From Lachnospiraceae bacterium (lineage in GTDB: Bacteria; Bacillota_A; Clostridia; Lachnospirales; Lachnospiraceae): a stretch of DNA of 30,309 bases. How positions within the stretch are numbered: position 1 is the stretch's first letter; every line of letters begins with the position of its first letter. The position numbers and the translations under genes are program-made. The stretch is from assembly GCA_024684065.1 (NCBI GenBank), contig JAIKXO010000163.1, forward strand, positions 1-30,309, read 5' to 3'. The notes below the pieces were generated by a model. That model worked only from the letters and a program-made list of their open reading frames with translations. It had not been told where the DNA came from and did not search any database. This document shows, one piece after another, positions 15,274 to 23,513 of the stretch.

Positions 15274-15881
15274 AACGCCGGTTAATGATAATCGATGATG
15301 ACATGGAGGTGCTGAGCCTTATGCAGAACCAGCTGCAGGTGCTGTATGAGGTTATTGTATGCAGCTCGGGGAATGAAGCCCTGGCCTGTCTGAAAGAGGA
15401 AACTGATACGGAAACGCTTCCGGAACTGATCCTCCTTGATATTGCGATGCCGGGACTTGACGGCTATGAGGTATTAAGGATGCTTAAGGCCGACGGGAGG
15501 TTCAAGCGGATCCCGGTAGTCTTCCTGACAGGCATTACAGACGAGGTTGCCGAGATCAGAGGCCTTGGCATGGATGTGGTGGATTATCTCAAGAAGCCGA
15601 TCGCGGGAAAGGTTCTGCTTGCCAGGGTCCAGCATTACCTGGAACTGTATTCCAATGCGGATGAGAAGGGGAAGCTTGATGAAACAAAGCTTTCAGGTCT
15701 TCCTGAGCCTCTGTCGGATAGAGAGATTGAGGTGGCGCGTTTGATGGGGGAATTCCGCTCGGACAGAGAGATAAGCGAAATCCTGTATATTTCGATGCCT
15801 TATGTGAAAAAACTGGTGGCTGCCGTAAAGGAAAAGCTTGGACTTGAGAGAAGAGGAGATATCCGCAGATATCTTGTATGA
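15270..15881 (+). CDS. Response regulator with receiver and LuxR-type HTH
   Basis: The 203-aa regulator starts at the ATG overlapping the kinase stop; an earlier TTG at 15240 in the same frame is unlikely. The receiver carries IDDD near residues 7-10, phospho-acceptor Asp57 (LILLDIAMPGLDG), a conserved Thr in VVFLTGITDE and Lys in VDYLKKPIAG. The C-terminal ~60 residues form a LuxR/GerE-type helix-turn-helix (LSDREIEVARLMGEF, then SDREISEILYISMPYVKKLV), so the output is DNA binding. Translational overlap makes it the obvious partner of the preceding Hpt-ending kinase. The element shared by 12018 and 15968 is a possible target of this regulator; that is inference. Confidence 0.92.
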   Translation: MKRRLMIIDDDMEVLSLMQNQLQVLYEVIVCSSGNEALACLKEETDTETLPELILLDIAMPGLDGYEVLRMLKADGRFKRIPVVFLTGITDEVAEIRGLGMDVVDYLKKPIAGKVLLARVQHYLELYSNADEKGKLDETKLSGLPEPLSDREIEVARLMGEFRSDREISEILYISMPYVKKLVAAVKEKLGLERRGDIRRYLV

Positions 15882-15894
15882 TCCTGTCCGGGCC

Positions 15895-15967
15895 GATCTG
15901 CATGGCAGATCATGTGTTTTGGAATAAGCTCCGGTTTATGCGCTCCGGCCTGCGTTCCGGCCGGAGC
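15895..15967 (+). terminator. Two hairpins after the response regulator
   Basis: GATCTGC-ATG-GCAGATC (15895-15911) is followed by GCTCCGGCC (15942-15950) pairing with GGCCGGAGC (15959-15967), loop 8. The second is GC-rich and probably ends the kinase/regulator transcript, although the T-run is poor. The rest of the gap up to 16205 holds the shared 26-bp element and AT-rich sequence with no gene I can support. Confidence 0.55.
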
Positions 15968-15993
15968 ATTTCCGGAAAATTATACTTTTAGTA
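15968..15993 (+). promoter_or_regulatory. Second copy of the shared 26-bp element
   Basis: ATTTCC followed 7 nt later by TATACTTTTAGTA (15981-15993), matching 12018-12043 at 22 of 26 positions; the seven-base spacer carries all four differences. It lies about 210 nt before the lipoprotein start at 16206, which suggests the lipoprotein genes share control with the kinase unit. Confidence 0.5.
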
Positions 15994-16205
15994 CCTTTCA
16001 TTTTTCAGGAGATTATTATATTATTCTGCATGAAGAGCCGGAGCAGGGAGAAAACGGTATTATCAAAAGAAAATGGAAATGCTTTTTGCTGACGGAAATA
16101 AATTGCCTGATGGAAGGCGCGGAAACTGTTGTTATTTTTTATTTTGAAGATATATGGCAACAAATACCAGACTGAAAATATCAGGGTAAAATGAAAGGAG
16201 AAATT

Positions 16206-17387
16206 ATGATGTTCAGGAAGAAATGTGTTACGTTATGTTTTGCTTTGGCCGGAGCGGCCGCTTTAGCGCTGGGCGGCTGTGCGGGAGTGGACAGCGGGCA
16301 GGCTGCGGCGATAATGAGTGCCATACAGGATGTCAATGATGCCGCGGCAAATACAGTTGCCACATTAACATACGGGGCAGCGCCTGTACAGGACGTGGCT
16401 GAAGCGGGTCTGAATATCGACAGGGAAAGCCTTTCCCTCGGGAATGAAGAGAATACGGGGGAAGAGTCTGAAGCAGTGTCGGATATCAATGATTATGGAC
16501 CTGATGCCGCAGATGCCGGAAAGGAGAAGAAACCGGAGGAGCTTGTAAGAGGCGCTGCTTCGGAAAAAAAGGCATTCACCGCAGATGATGTTGCCGGGTA
16601 CTGGAAATATGATGCCTATGATGAAATGTATATTGCCATTTATGATTCCGGAAGCTATGAGACCTATGATATGAAGACGGATGATCTTCTTACCGAAGGA
16701 AAATTCGAGATAAACGGTGATCAGCTCGAAATGACGGAGAAGGGAGAAACTACTCCGCAGATACTTACCATTCTCGGTTTACAGAGGCTTAAGGATGATG
16801 AAGGGGATACCCTTTCTCCGTACATACCGGTAAAGCAGACATCTGCCGATGCCGCGGATTCTTCAGAGGTAACCAGAAGGTACGGTTATTATGACGGTTA
16901 TTATAAAGATCTCGGTGATGGCACATATCAGCTCAAATCCCCGTCAAAGGGTGTATATATAAAATTCCCCAGCTGGTGTAATTCCGGTGAAGGCGATGAT
17001 TATGTATGGGCATCTGACGGTAATATGGCATATGCAACGGGGAGAAACGTTACGGATGAATATTATTCATACCCGGGAACGGACGAGGATTTCATTAAGG
17101 ATATAGGCGCCTACTACCTTGAGGCAGACTTCAATGATTATTTCGGACCTACCGATGGGGCAGCAGATGTTACATTCAGATGGGGGGACGGCGGCACTAA
17201 TATTTCCTGCATGCTCAGCGAAAACCTGTGGAATGACTGGTCCGATGTCTGGTGTACTGCAAAGCTGTTTGTATCCGGTTTTGATGACGGTACCTACGAG
17301 GTCATGATCATCAACACCTTTTATGGATACGGTGACAGTTACTCCAAAGATATCGCCAGGCAGATGAAAGTCGGCGCGTTACATTAA
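16206..17387 (+). CDS. Secreted lipoprotein with lipocalin-like modules
   Basis: The ATG at 16206 follows AAAGGAG; an in-frame ATG at 16191 lies upstream of that site and is rejected. The 393-aa precursor has a lipoprotein signal (basic MMFRKKC, hydrophobic core, lipobox LGGC with Cys25), so it is lipid-anchored outside the membrane. After an Ala/Glu-rich linker to ~115, residues ~125-190 form a small beta module (DVAGYWKYDAYDEMYIAIYD, then EGKFEINGDQLEM) of the kind repeated in many clostridial lipoproteins. The C-terminal ~170 residues (GYYDGYYKDLGDGTYQLKSP to the end) are Tyr/Gly/Asp-rich and unrecognised. A similar WKYD-type module occurs in the SPOR-like protein at the left end. Ligand and partners are unknown. 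Confidence 0.85.
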   Translation: MMFRKKCVTLCFALAGAAALALGGCAGVDSGQAAAIMSAIQDVNDAAANTVATLTYGAAPVQDVAEAGLNIDRESLSLGNEENTGEESEAVSDINDYGPDAADAGKEKKPEELVRGAASEKKAFTADDVAGYWKYDAYDEMYIAIYDSGSYETYDMKTDDLLTEGKFEINGDQLEMTEKGETTPQILTILGLQRLKDDEGDTLSPYIPVKQTSADAADSSEVTRRYGYYDGYYKDLGDGTYQLKSPSKGVYIKFPSWCNSGEGDDYVWASDGNMAYATGRNVTDEYYSYPGTDEDFIKDIGAYYLEADFNDYFGPTDGAADVTFRWGDGGTNISCMLSENLWNDWSDVWCTAKLFVSGFDDGTYEVMIINTFYGYGDSYSKDIARQMKVGALH

Positions 17388-17421
17388 AAGGCCGGAGAAA
17401 ATTCAGGCTTTACGGTATGGT

Positions 17422-17443
17422 GGAAGCGCAGTCCTGCGCTTCC
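17422..17443 (+). terminator. Hairpin between the two lipoprotein genes
   Basis: GGAAGCGCA (17422-17430) pairs perfectly with TGCGCTTCC (17435-17443) around a GTCC tetraloop, followed by TCTTACGG. It is a compact stable hairpin but has only a poor T-run, so read-through into the second lipoprotein gene is likely. Confidence 0.5.
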
Positions 17444-17492
17444 TCTTACGGTAAGCCCTTTGTATGGGGAAGCGGAATAAAGGGAGGGATAC

Positions 17493-18872
17493 ATGAGAAT
17501 GACAAATAAGACCGGACTGATGTCTTTTCTGATCGCTGTGCTTTTATCTGCGGTTTTGTGCGGCTGCAGCGGTTATGATGATATCGAAGCAGGACAGGAT
17601 ATAGAGGGGGATGACTGGAGAACCACGCGTTTTTTTGTTTATCTTGAATGGAATACACCGGAAGGTAAGAAAGATCTTTTGGCTGCCGCATATGAGGATT
17701 ACGGGGTTGTTATACTGGCGCCTGATGAAGAAGAGTATAATCCGTTCCCCGATTGCCCGCTTAAAGACGGAATACATGACATTGATACCGTGACGGATAA
17801 TATGTACATGAATGATTTTAATAATGACGGCTATGATGATCTGTGCGTGGACGATCTGATCGACGGGACAAAGGTAAGCGAGGTTTTTGTGTACGATCCG
17901 GACAACGTAAGCTTTGATTATTCAGATGAATATTCTGCGCTTACGGATGATCCCCGGAAGGCGGAAGAAGCCGATGCCGGGGACTATTCGGGACTGGCCG
18001 GCGACTGGTACATCGACGGTTCCTTAAGCAACGGACATATCTCCATCGATCCGGAGGGGAATGTTGTTTCCTACAGTTATGAGGATGACGTCAATTACGA
18101 AGGAAAGATCGTAAGGGAAGAATATGAAAACCCTGACGGCAGTAAGGGCATATGCTATAACATCTATGACGATGGAGGAGAGTTCATGATCGGCTTCTTT
18201 GAACCGGAGGAAGAGGATTTCTATGAATTTTATACCGGTCAGGACGGGTTGTATCACTATGTAAGATCCGACCATTGCACGGATGTTGACGAGGACGGCT
18301 GGAAAGAATACTACCGTACCCTGGCAGAGATATGGGAAGAGGAACACTCGGAAGACGATATCCACGGCTATAAGCTCCTGTATCTTAATGATGATGATAT
18401 TCCTGAGCTTTTGCTGATCGGGTGCCCGGAATGGATATGCTGTGAGATATACACATACCCGTATAATGAAGCTTCCGAAGTCTATTCCGCGGAGAATCTC
18501 GGAGTCGACGGGAATGGCCTTTCCTACTATGAAAGGAGCGGATTCCTTGTCGCTGGCAAATGGAATGCAGGTATTGGCGAATATGTCTTTTTTGAGCCTA
18601 TGAGCGAAGACCCCGATACGGTTTATTGCAGGGTGGATATTGCGACAGAGGGCGGACTTGCGGAAGCCGTTTCAACGGATGTTGAGTTTATCGAGCCGGG
18701 CGGAGATACATATTCCGCTCATTACGATGAAGAATATGACCTTGAGGACCTTCCGGAGAAAAGCAGTATCGAGGAAGCTCTTGGGATTAAAGATTTATCC
18801 GATCTGATAAGGCTTGATACCGAAGATGATCTTATGGACTATGAGGCTTTTTGTGACCTCCTCGGAAAGTGA
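17493..18872 (+). CDS. Acidic secreted lipoprotein with calcium-binding-like motif
   Basis: The 459-aa precursor starts at ATG 17493 after AAGGGAGGG. The signal peptide ends in the lipobox LCGC (Cys25). The mature protein is very acidic. A segment near residue 108 (YMNDFNNDGYDDLCVDD) has the DxNxDGxxD spacing of FG-GAP/EF-hand-type calcium loops, and another near residue 305 (LLYLNDDDIPELLLIG) resembles the same repeat class. A lipocalin-like module with YSGLAGDWYIDGSLSNGHIS sits near 168-187, echoing the upstream lipoprotein. It follows that gene by 105 nt and is probably co-transcribed. A strong terminator is found at 18946. Function is unknown; surface or matrix binding is an inference from composition. 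Confidence 0.85.
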   Translation: MRMTNKTGLMSFLIAVLLSAVLCGCSGYDDIEAGQDIEGDDWRTTRFFVYLEWNTPEGKKDLLAAAYEDYGVVILAPDEEEYNPFPDCPLKDGIHDIDTVTDNMYMNDFNNDGYDDLCVDDLIDGTKVSEVFVYDPDNVSFDYSDEYSALTDDPRKAEEADAGDYSGLAGDWYIDGSLSNGHISIDPEGNVVSYSYEDDVNYEGKIVREEYENPDGSKGICYNIYDDGGEFMIGFFEPEEEDFYEFYTGQDGLYHYVRSDHCTDVDEDGWKEYYRTLAEIWEEEHSEDDIHGYKLLYLNDDDIPELLLIGCPEWICCEIYTYPYNEASEVYSAENLGVDGNGLSYYERSGFLVAGKWNAGIGEYVFFEPMSEDPDTVYCRVDIATEGGLAEAVSTDVEFIEPGGDTYSAHYDEEYDLEDLPEKSSIEEALGIKDLSDLIRLDTEDDLMDYEAFCDLLGK

Positions 18873-18888
18873 GCATTGAGGAAACAGG

Positions 18889-18918
18889 ATCCGGTCCGGG
18901 GTGCTATACGGACCGGAT
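18889..18918. other. Perfect 10-bp inverted repeat after the second lipoprotein
   Basis: ATCCGGTCCG (18889-18898) and CGGACCGGAT (18909-18918) with a 10-nt loop. The arm resembles hairpin 1 of the dispersed repeat (GATCCGGTC), so it may be a diverged fragment of that element or an extra terminator hairpin. Confidence 0.5.
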
Positions 18919-18945
18919 AAATTCCTTATATATCGTTTTTAATAT

Positions 18946-18986
18946 GCCGGGGTCAGAAGTGCTTGTAACTTTTGACCCTGGCTTTT
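18946..18986 (+). terminator. Intrinsic terminator of the lipoprotein unit
   Basis: GCCGGGGTCAGAAG (18946-18959) pairs with CTTTTGACCCTGGC (18969-18982) with two G-U pairs and a 9-nt loop, followed directly by TTTTA. This is the best terminator in this part of the window. Confidence 0.8.
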
Positions 18987-18996
18987 ATGCGGAAAT

Positions 18997-19070
18997 GATT
19001 CGATCGAAGATCGAATCGGTGCAAACTAAAGTTCGCACCAAAGCACACGATTTGCTTCGCAAATCGGTGC
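18997..19070 (+). repeat. Three-hairpin repeat, complete copy 4
   Basis: GATTCGATC-GAA-GATCGAATC (18997-19017), GGTGCAAACT-AA-AGTTCGCACC (19018-19039) and GCACA-CGATTTGC-TTC-GCAAATCG-GTGC (19043-19070). Against copy 2, several arm bases changed together with their partners: C-G to T-A and G-C to A-T in hairpin 1, and CAC/GTG to TGC/GCA within hairpin 2. One hairpin-2 change is uncompensated. The rest of the gap to 19203 shows only a small A/T-rich hairpin near 19087. Confidence 0.9.
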
Positions 19071-19203
19071 AGAATTTGAAGCTGCCGTAAAAAAGCACTT
19101 TTTTTAATTATCGGTTTGTGAGAAAATAAGAAGAGCGTCGAAAAGCTTTTTGAAGAACTCATGATCGCGCCCGGTGGGTCTGTTATCGATCCGATACGGC
19201 ACA

Positions 19204-19233
19204 TTGAGTAATCTTTACAGTATTTGTTATTAT
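19204..19233 (+). promoter_or_regulatory. SigA-type promoter for the esterase fusion gene
   Basis: TTGAGT (19204-19209), an 18-bp spacer, and TATTAT (19228-19233). Transcription would begin near 19240, just before CCGGAGGG and the ATG at 19261. This decides the start, since an upstream in-frame GTG at 19174 would lie before the promoter. Confidence 0.6.
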
Positions 19234-19260
19234 GACGGAGACCGGAGGGTTTGTTTCAGG

Positions 19261-20823
19261 ATGAACATTACGCAAAAGATAGAAAAAGGAAGTACGGCAC
19301 GGGCGATCCAAATGGCGGAAAGATTTGTCCGTGAAGACAGAATGACGGAAAAAGACGGGCTTCACTTAAGACTGGCAGCCGAGGAGATGGGTGAGCTCAT
19401 AACGAATCTTTCCGGAGACCGGACGGGGAAGCTCAGCATAGAGGATGACGAGTCAGGATGTGTTGTGAAGCTAAGGCTGATGCGGGACGATGCCGCCGGC
19501 TCTTATACTGAAAACAGCTCTTCCTTCGGAGTTATCAGCAGGGTAAGCGGCATTTTAAGCTTAAATTACGAAGCTATAGAAGCCAGGGAAGAGGAGCTTG
19601 AGGATATAGGAGTAAGAAAGGCTCTTAAGAAGGATTTCGAGGAAATGGGGCTTAAGTCGCAGGGCCCGGCTTATGTATGGACGAAAGAAGCCTACAGTAA
19701 CCTCTCCTTCGATAAGCTGAATGAAGATGACAATGAGAGCTGGGTTGAAATAGGCAATTCGATCATTGCAAACCTTTCCGATGACATAAGGATATTCGTT
19801 TTTGAGGATTATTCCGAACTGGTCGTTCATCTTTCCTTTGAGAGGCCCGAAAAGAAGCAGAAGGGCAGGTATGCTATAGATCCGGAGTTAGAGGAGCTTT
19901 ATAAGATACCGGTCGCAAAGAGCAGATTTCAGGTAAAAATGGTTCAGCTGCTTTACGGGAGGCTTGTGGACAAACAGAGATCAACAGACAGCCTTAAGGT
20001 GACAAAAATAAAGATCCCCTGTTCATGCGCGCCTAAAGGGTATGTTTCCGTGCTTAAATATATTCCTGCCGTAAACGATAACACAGAGACTGCTCCTGCA
20101 GTCCTGTTCATGCACGGAGGCGCATTTATGCTGCCCGCGCTTCCTTATCATTACAGACTTGCGGAGGCTGTTGCATTAAGGACCGGATGCACTGTATTTT
20201 TTACGCTTCAGCATCTTGGACCCAAATACGCCCTGCCTCTTCCGATCAGGGAGGCATATGAAGTTTACGGGTATCTTCTTCAAAACGGAAAAGATCTGAA
20301 GATAGATACCGGACGGATCGTTGCTATGGGAGACAGCTCCGGAGGGACCATGACAGCGGCTCTTTCGCTGCTTGCAAGGGAACATGGCATTACTCCTCCT
20401 GCCGGGCAGGTTCTGTTATATCCGAGCATCGGACTGGATCATGAGACACAGTCCATGAAGGATTACAGGGATGTTCCCGTTGTAAATTCAGAGGCAATAG
20501 AGGCGTATCACAGGATGCTCCGCAGTGATAAAGATGCTGCTGAATTTTTCGTTCATCCGGCGTCGGCGGCTTCTCTTGAGAACCTTCCGCCGGCATATGT
20601 GGAAACGGCAGAGTTCGATGCCCTGAGGGATGAGGGCATAGAATATGCCGGGCTCTTAGAGAAGAACGGCTGTGATGTTACTCTGAACCGGACAAAAGGC
20701 ACAGTACACGCGTTTGATATGGCAAAGGACAGCAGAGTGCTTGCAGAGGCAATGGACCAAAGGATGGCGTTTATTAACAGGGTGATCAACAGGGAAGATC
20801 TGAGAAGCCAGAAGATTCCTTAA
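19261..20823 (+). CDS. GHKL-like N-domain fused to HSL-family alpha/beta hydrolase
   Basis: A 520-aa protein; start chosen from the promoter and the GGAGGG upstream. Residues ~1-75 resemble an RsbW-type GHKL ATPase: an IEKGSTARAIQMAERFV helix, then LHLRLAAEEMGELITNLSGD, where the usual EExxxN box is altered. A linker region of ~170 residues is unassigned. The C-terminal ~290 residues are an HSL-type (alpha/beta-hydrolase-3) esterase: oxyanion motif HGGAF at 285-289, nucleophile Ser359 in GDSSGG, acid Asp453 in AEFDALRDEG, base His483 in GTVHAFD. All catalytic residues are present, so it should hydrolyse short acyl esters in the cytosol. Why it is fused to a signalling-type ATPase-like domain is unknown. 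The N-domain assignment is less certain than the esterase. Confidence 0.85.
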   Translation: MNITQKIEKGSTARAIQMAERFVREDRMTEKDGLHLRLAAEEMGELITNLSGDRTGKLSIEDDESGCVVKLRLMRDDAAGSYTENSSSFGVISRVSGILSLNYEAIEAREEELEDIGVRKALKKDFEEMGLKSQGPAYVWTKEAYSNLSFDKLNEDDNESWVEIGNSIIANLSDDIRIFVFEDYSELVVHLSFERPEKKQKGRYAIDPELEELYKIPVAKSRFQVKMVQLLYGRLVDKQRSTDSLKVTKIKIPCSCAPKGYVSVLKYIPAVNDNTETAPAVLFMHGGAFMLPALPYHYRLAEAVALRTGCTVFFTLQHLGPKYALPLPIREAYEVYGYLLQNGKDLKIDTGRIVAMGDSSGGTMTAALSLLAREHGITPPAGQVLLYPSIGLDHETQSMKDYRDVPVVNSEAIEAYHRMLRSDKDAAEFFVHPASAASLENLPPAYVETAEFDALRDEGIEYAGLLEKNGCDVTLNRTKGTVHAFDMAKDSRVLAEAMDQRMAFINRVINREDLRSQKIP

Positions 20824-20994
20824 AGAGAATGATCAACGGGGTAAGCGGGTTGTATCTTTAGGCGGATATTAACGGACTGACCGGTAAAAAGCCGGATAAG
20901 GAATAAAAAAGGGACCTATATGCCGGACATACCGGCCGGAAAACCGGATCATGCTTACACGGTAACGGATCACGGTATGGGGCTGTAAAACAGT

Positions 20995-21873
20995 ATGAAA
21001 GACCTTTCAAAAATTAATAATAAATCAAAAGGAATCATCTGCATATTGTTTGCGGCGCTCGGTTTTTCCCTTATGACGTTCTTTGTCCGGTTATCCGGAG
21101 ATATTCCGACCATGGAGAAGGCATTCTTCAGGAATGCGGTTGCTATCATCGCATCCCTGATCCTTCTGATCAGATCCGGAGAAAAGATCAGAATAAAGAA
21201 AGGCTGTGCGGGAGATATTTTTCTGAGATGCCTGTTTGGGACAAGCGGACTGATCGCCAATTTCTACGCGATAGATAAACTTAACATTGCCGACGCAAAC
21301 ATGCTTAATAAGCTTTCGCCTTTCTTTGCGATACTGATCTCAATCCCCGTCCTTAAAGAAAAACCAAAGAAAACAGATATCCTGGCGGTAATTGTTGCGT
21401 TCCTCGGAGCTATGCTCATCGTGAGACCCTCAGGCAGCAACATGCAGCTTGTGCCTGCGCTCATTGGCCTGTACGGCGGATTTGGCGCCGGAACCGCGTA
21501 TGTGTTCGTGAGAAGGCTTGGGAAAAAGGGGGAGAGAACTCCCGTTATAGTACTTTGTTTTTCGGTTTTCTCTACGGTAGTAACAATCCCGTTTATAGCG
21601 ATGAATTATACGCCCCTTGAGCCATGGCAGTCTGCATGTCTTGTTATGGCCGGGCTGTCAGCTACTGTAGGTCAGTTTGGAATTACATCCGCCTATAAGT
21701 ACGCTCCGGCTAAAGAGATTTCCGTATTTGATTACACTCAGGTTATCTTTGCGGCAATACTGGGCATACTGTTTTTGGGAGAGCTTCCGACGATGCTTTC
21801 ATTTATCGGGTATGTGATCATCATAGGGGTTGCGGTGCTCCGATGGAGGTACAATCTGAAGAGCGAAGAGTAG
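20995..21873 (+). CDS. DMT superfamily (EamA-type) transporter
   Basis: A 292-aa integral membrane protein of typical EamA length with ten predicted helices in two repeated halves. The first half begins GIICILFAALGFSLMTFFV and contains KAFFRNAVAIIASLILLI; the second begins near residue 148 (LVPALIGLYGGFGAGTAYVF) and ends with the usual ILGILFLGELPTMLSFIGYV pattern and a basic tail. Family members export metabolites, amino acids or drugs by proton exchange; the substrate cannot be predicted. The ribosome site before ATG 20995 is weak. It is followed by a small hairpin at 21897-21915 with TTTT and then the PrsW gene. No functional link with the esterase upstream is evident. Confidence 0.9.
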   Translation: MKDLSKINNKSKGIICILFAALGFSLMTFFVRLSGDIPTMEKAFFRNAVAIIASLILLIRSGEKIRIKKGCAGDIFLRCLFGTSGLIANFYAIDKLNIADANMLNKLSPFFAILISIPVLKEKPKKTDILAVIVAFLGAMLIVRPSGSNMQLVPALIGLYGGFGAGTAYVFVRRLGKKGERTPVIVLCFSVFSTVVTIPFIAMNYTPLEPWQSACLVMAGLSATVGQFGITSAYKYAPAKEISVFDYTQVIFAAILGILFLGELPTMLSFIGYVIIIGVAVLRWRYNLKSEE

Positions 21874-21944
21874 ATAAGAAAAACTGAAGGGATGAGACTT
21901 CGCTGCGGCTGAAGTTTTACCCTGACAGATATAGTGGAGGTAAT

Positions 21945-22745
21945 ATGTTTTTACTTGCGATAATACCGGGTATAGTGCTTTTTATCATGATATGGAAAAG
22001 TGATAAGACTGAGAAGGAGCCGCCAAAGCTCTTGCTTAAGCTTTTTCTGTTCGGCGCGCTCACGGTCATAAGCGCTGTTATAATAGGCCTGGCGGGGGAG
22101 GTGGTCTTCGGATTCCTTGATCCTGCAAGTATGCTGTATATATTTATAGATAATTTCCTGCTTACGGCACTCGTTGAAGAAGCCGGGAAATATGTGGTCC
22201 TTAAGAAGATTACCTGGAAGCATCCCGCATTTGATCATACGTTTGATGCCGTGGTGTATGCGGTGACGGTTTCCCTTGGATTTGCCACGCTTGAGAATAT
22301 TATTTTTCTGATAGATGCCGGTATAGGGGTCGGGATCATGCGGGCGGTCATGAGTGTGCCGGGACATGCAATTTACGGAGTGTTCATGGGTTATTATTAC
22401 GGTATGGCCAAAACTGCCGATGTAAACGGGGATAAAAGGCTCTGCAAATCTTATCTGGTAAAAGCGCTCATAATCCCGTTTTTACTGCATGGATTTTATG
22501 ATTTCTGTATAGGCAGTATCGATTATGATATATTCCTGCTGATTTTAGCTGTCTTCGAAATCGTTCTCACCGTGGCCGGGATAAAGAAGGCAAGGAAACT
22601 GTCAAGAGAGGATGCAGCCATAGGGCAGGAGATAACAGAGGATGCGGCCATAGGGCAGGAGATAGCAGAGGATGCGGCCATAGGGCCGGAGATAACAGAG
22701 GATGCGGCCGTAAATGATCAGGCATCCGATACCACCGTCCTATGA
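21945..22745 (+). CDS. PrsW-family intramembrane metalloprotease
   Basis: A 266-aa membrane protein with about seven helices. The family hallmarks are present: EExxK as VEEAGKY (Glu78-Glu79, Lys82), a conserved FDAVVYAVTVSLGFATLEN block, GHAIYGVFMGYYYG with a zinc-ligand His, and a second HGFYDF near the end. Bacillus and Clostridioides PrsW enzymes cleave anti-sigma factors to release stress sigma factors; no anti-sigma gene lies next to this one. The C-terminal ~45 residues are cytoplasmic-looking, acidic and made of 10-residue repeats (see repeat entry), unusual for the family. GGAGG lies 7 nt before the ATG. It converges on a Nudix gene 77 nt away with no clear terminator between them. 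Confidence 0.9.
   Translation: MFLLAIIPGIVLFIMIWKSDKTEKEPPKLLLKLFLFGALTVISAVIIGLAGEVVFGFLDPASMLYIFIDNFLLTALVEEAGKYVVLKKITWKHPAFDHTFDAVVYAVTVSLGFATLENIIFLIDAGIGVGIMRAVMSVPGHAIYGVFMGYYYGMAKTADVNGDKRLCKSYLVKALIIPFLLHGFYDFCIGSIDYDIFLLILAVFEIVLTVAGIKKARKLSREDAAIGQEITEDAAIGQEIAEDAAIGPEITEDAAVNDQASDTTVL
22608..22710 (+). repeat. 30-bp tandem repeat in the PrsW tail
   Basis: Three full 30-bp units (22608-22637, 22638-22667, 22668-22697) plus 13 bp of a fourth, with only a few base differences between neighbours. Each encodes EDAAIGQEIT or a close variant. High identity suggests recent slippage, so copy number may vary between strains. Confidence 0.95.
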
Positions 22746-22822
22746 TATGCTCAAAAACATGATTCCGTAATTGAGGGAAAGGCTGATTGAAGCGTTTCCC
22801 GACAGCGTGGTGCCCCGGGTCC

Positions 22823-23329
22823 TTAAGAGGACATATCGGTTTTATCTTCCCGGATCGGCGAAGTCCTGTTGATATTCAGAATCTTTTCCACAAGATTATC
22901 ATCTTTATCATAAACAAGCTTCAGCGAAAAGAACGGAACCTCATCAGCAATGAGCTTTAAAAATATCCTGTCGCCATCCCATATATTCAGGTTCATGACA
23001 TCTTCTTTGTCAACCCATTTAAGTTCCCCCTCGTCGCAGGTTTTCTGTTCTCCTGTGAAGCTGTCGGAAACATAAAGATACATATACTCTGTGATCTCGC
23101 CGTAAACAAAGGTGACGATACCCCGGAAACTGTGGTCCGTAAGGGCATAGCCGGTTTCCTCCAAAACCTCCCTGTAGAGGCAGTCTTCCGGACTTTCTGA
23201 GAATTCAAGCTTTCCGCCGACGCCTATCCATTTGTCATGATTGATATCATCCTTTTTTTTATTACGATGGAGCATCAGAAACTTCCCGTCTCTTTCAAGA
23301 TAGCACAGAGTCGAGTTCATTATTTTCAT
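22823..23329 (-). CDS. Nudix hydrolase, MutT/8-oxo-dGTPase-like
   Basis: The start at 23329 is preferred because GGAGG lies 6 nt upstream; ATG 23335 in the same frame is too close to it. The 168-aa product carries a complete Nudix box, GKLEFSESPEDCLYREVLEE followed by TGY, matching Gx5Ex7REUxEExGU, with IMNSTLCYLERDGKFLML as the first strands and HRNKKKDDINHDKWIGVGG before the box. This type of small Nudix enzyme hydrolyses nucleoside triphosphates such as 8-oxo-dGTP to monophosphates in the cytosol, but the substrate cannot be fixed from the box alone. It stands alone on the minus strand, facing the PrsW gene and divergent from the second hybrid kinase. Confidence 0.93.
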   Translation of the reverse strand: MKIMNSTLCYLERDGKFLMLHRNKKKDDINHDKWIGVGGKLEFSESPEDCLYREVLEETGYALTDHSFRGIVTFVYGEITEYMYLYVSDSFTGEQKTCDEGELKWVDKEDVMNLNIWDGDRIFLKLIADEVPFFSLKLVYDKDDNLVEKILNINRTSPIREDKTDMSS

Positions 23330-23477
23330 CTTCATCCTCCCGGTTATTGCTTTTCTGAATATACTTTCCGGACATTTCTTTACCGCTTCCCGTATATTTA
23401 CCGTACGGATATTTTATCATCCGCCTTCAGATTGTTCAACCTGGGTTACGGGCTTTAGCCGCGGAGAAACAAAATTC

Positions 23478-23506
23478 TTGTTAACGGGATGTTTCAATGA
23501 TAAAAT
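23478..23506 (+). promoter_or_regulatory. SigA-type promoter for the second hybrid kinase
   Basis: TTGTTA (23478-23483), a 17-bp spacer, and TAAAAT (23501-23506). The predicted start near 23513 puts repeat copy 5 at the very 5' end of the transcript. Confidence 0.65.
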
Positions 23507-23513
23507 ACGGTTG

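Noticed and set aside
15912..16175. 87-aa ORF between the response regulator and the first lipoprotein
   Set aside because: It runs through a terminator hairpin and the shared regulatory element, has no ribosome site and no protein-like composition.
18869..19090. 73-aa ORF after the second lipoprotein gene
   Set aside because: It begins inside the preceding stop region, crosses a strong terminator and then translates repeat copy 4; no ribosome site.
19174..19260. Upstream GTG start giving 29 more residues on the esterase fusion
   Set aside because: It would precede the promoter TTGAGT-18-TATTAT, and GGAGGG lies just before ATG 19261.
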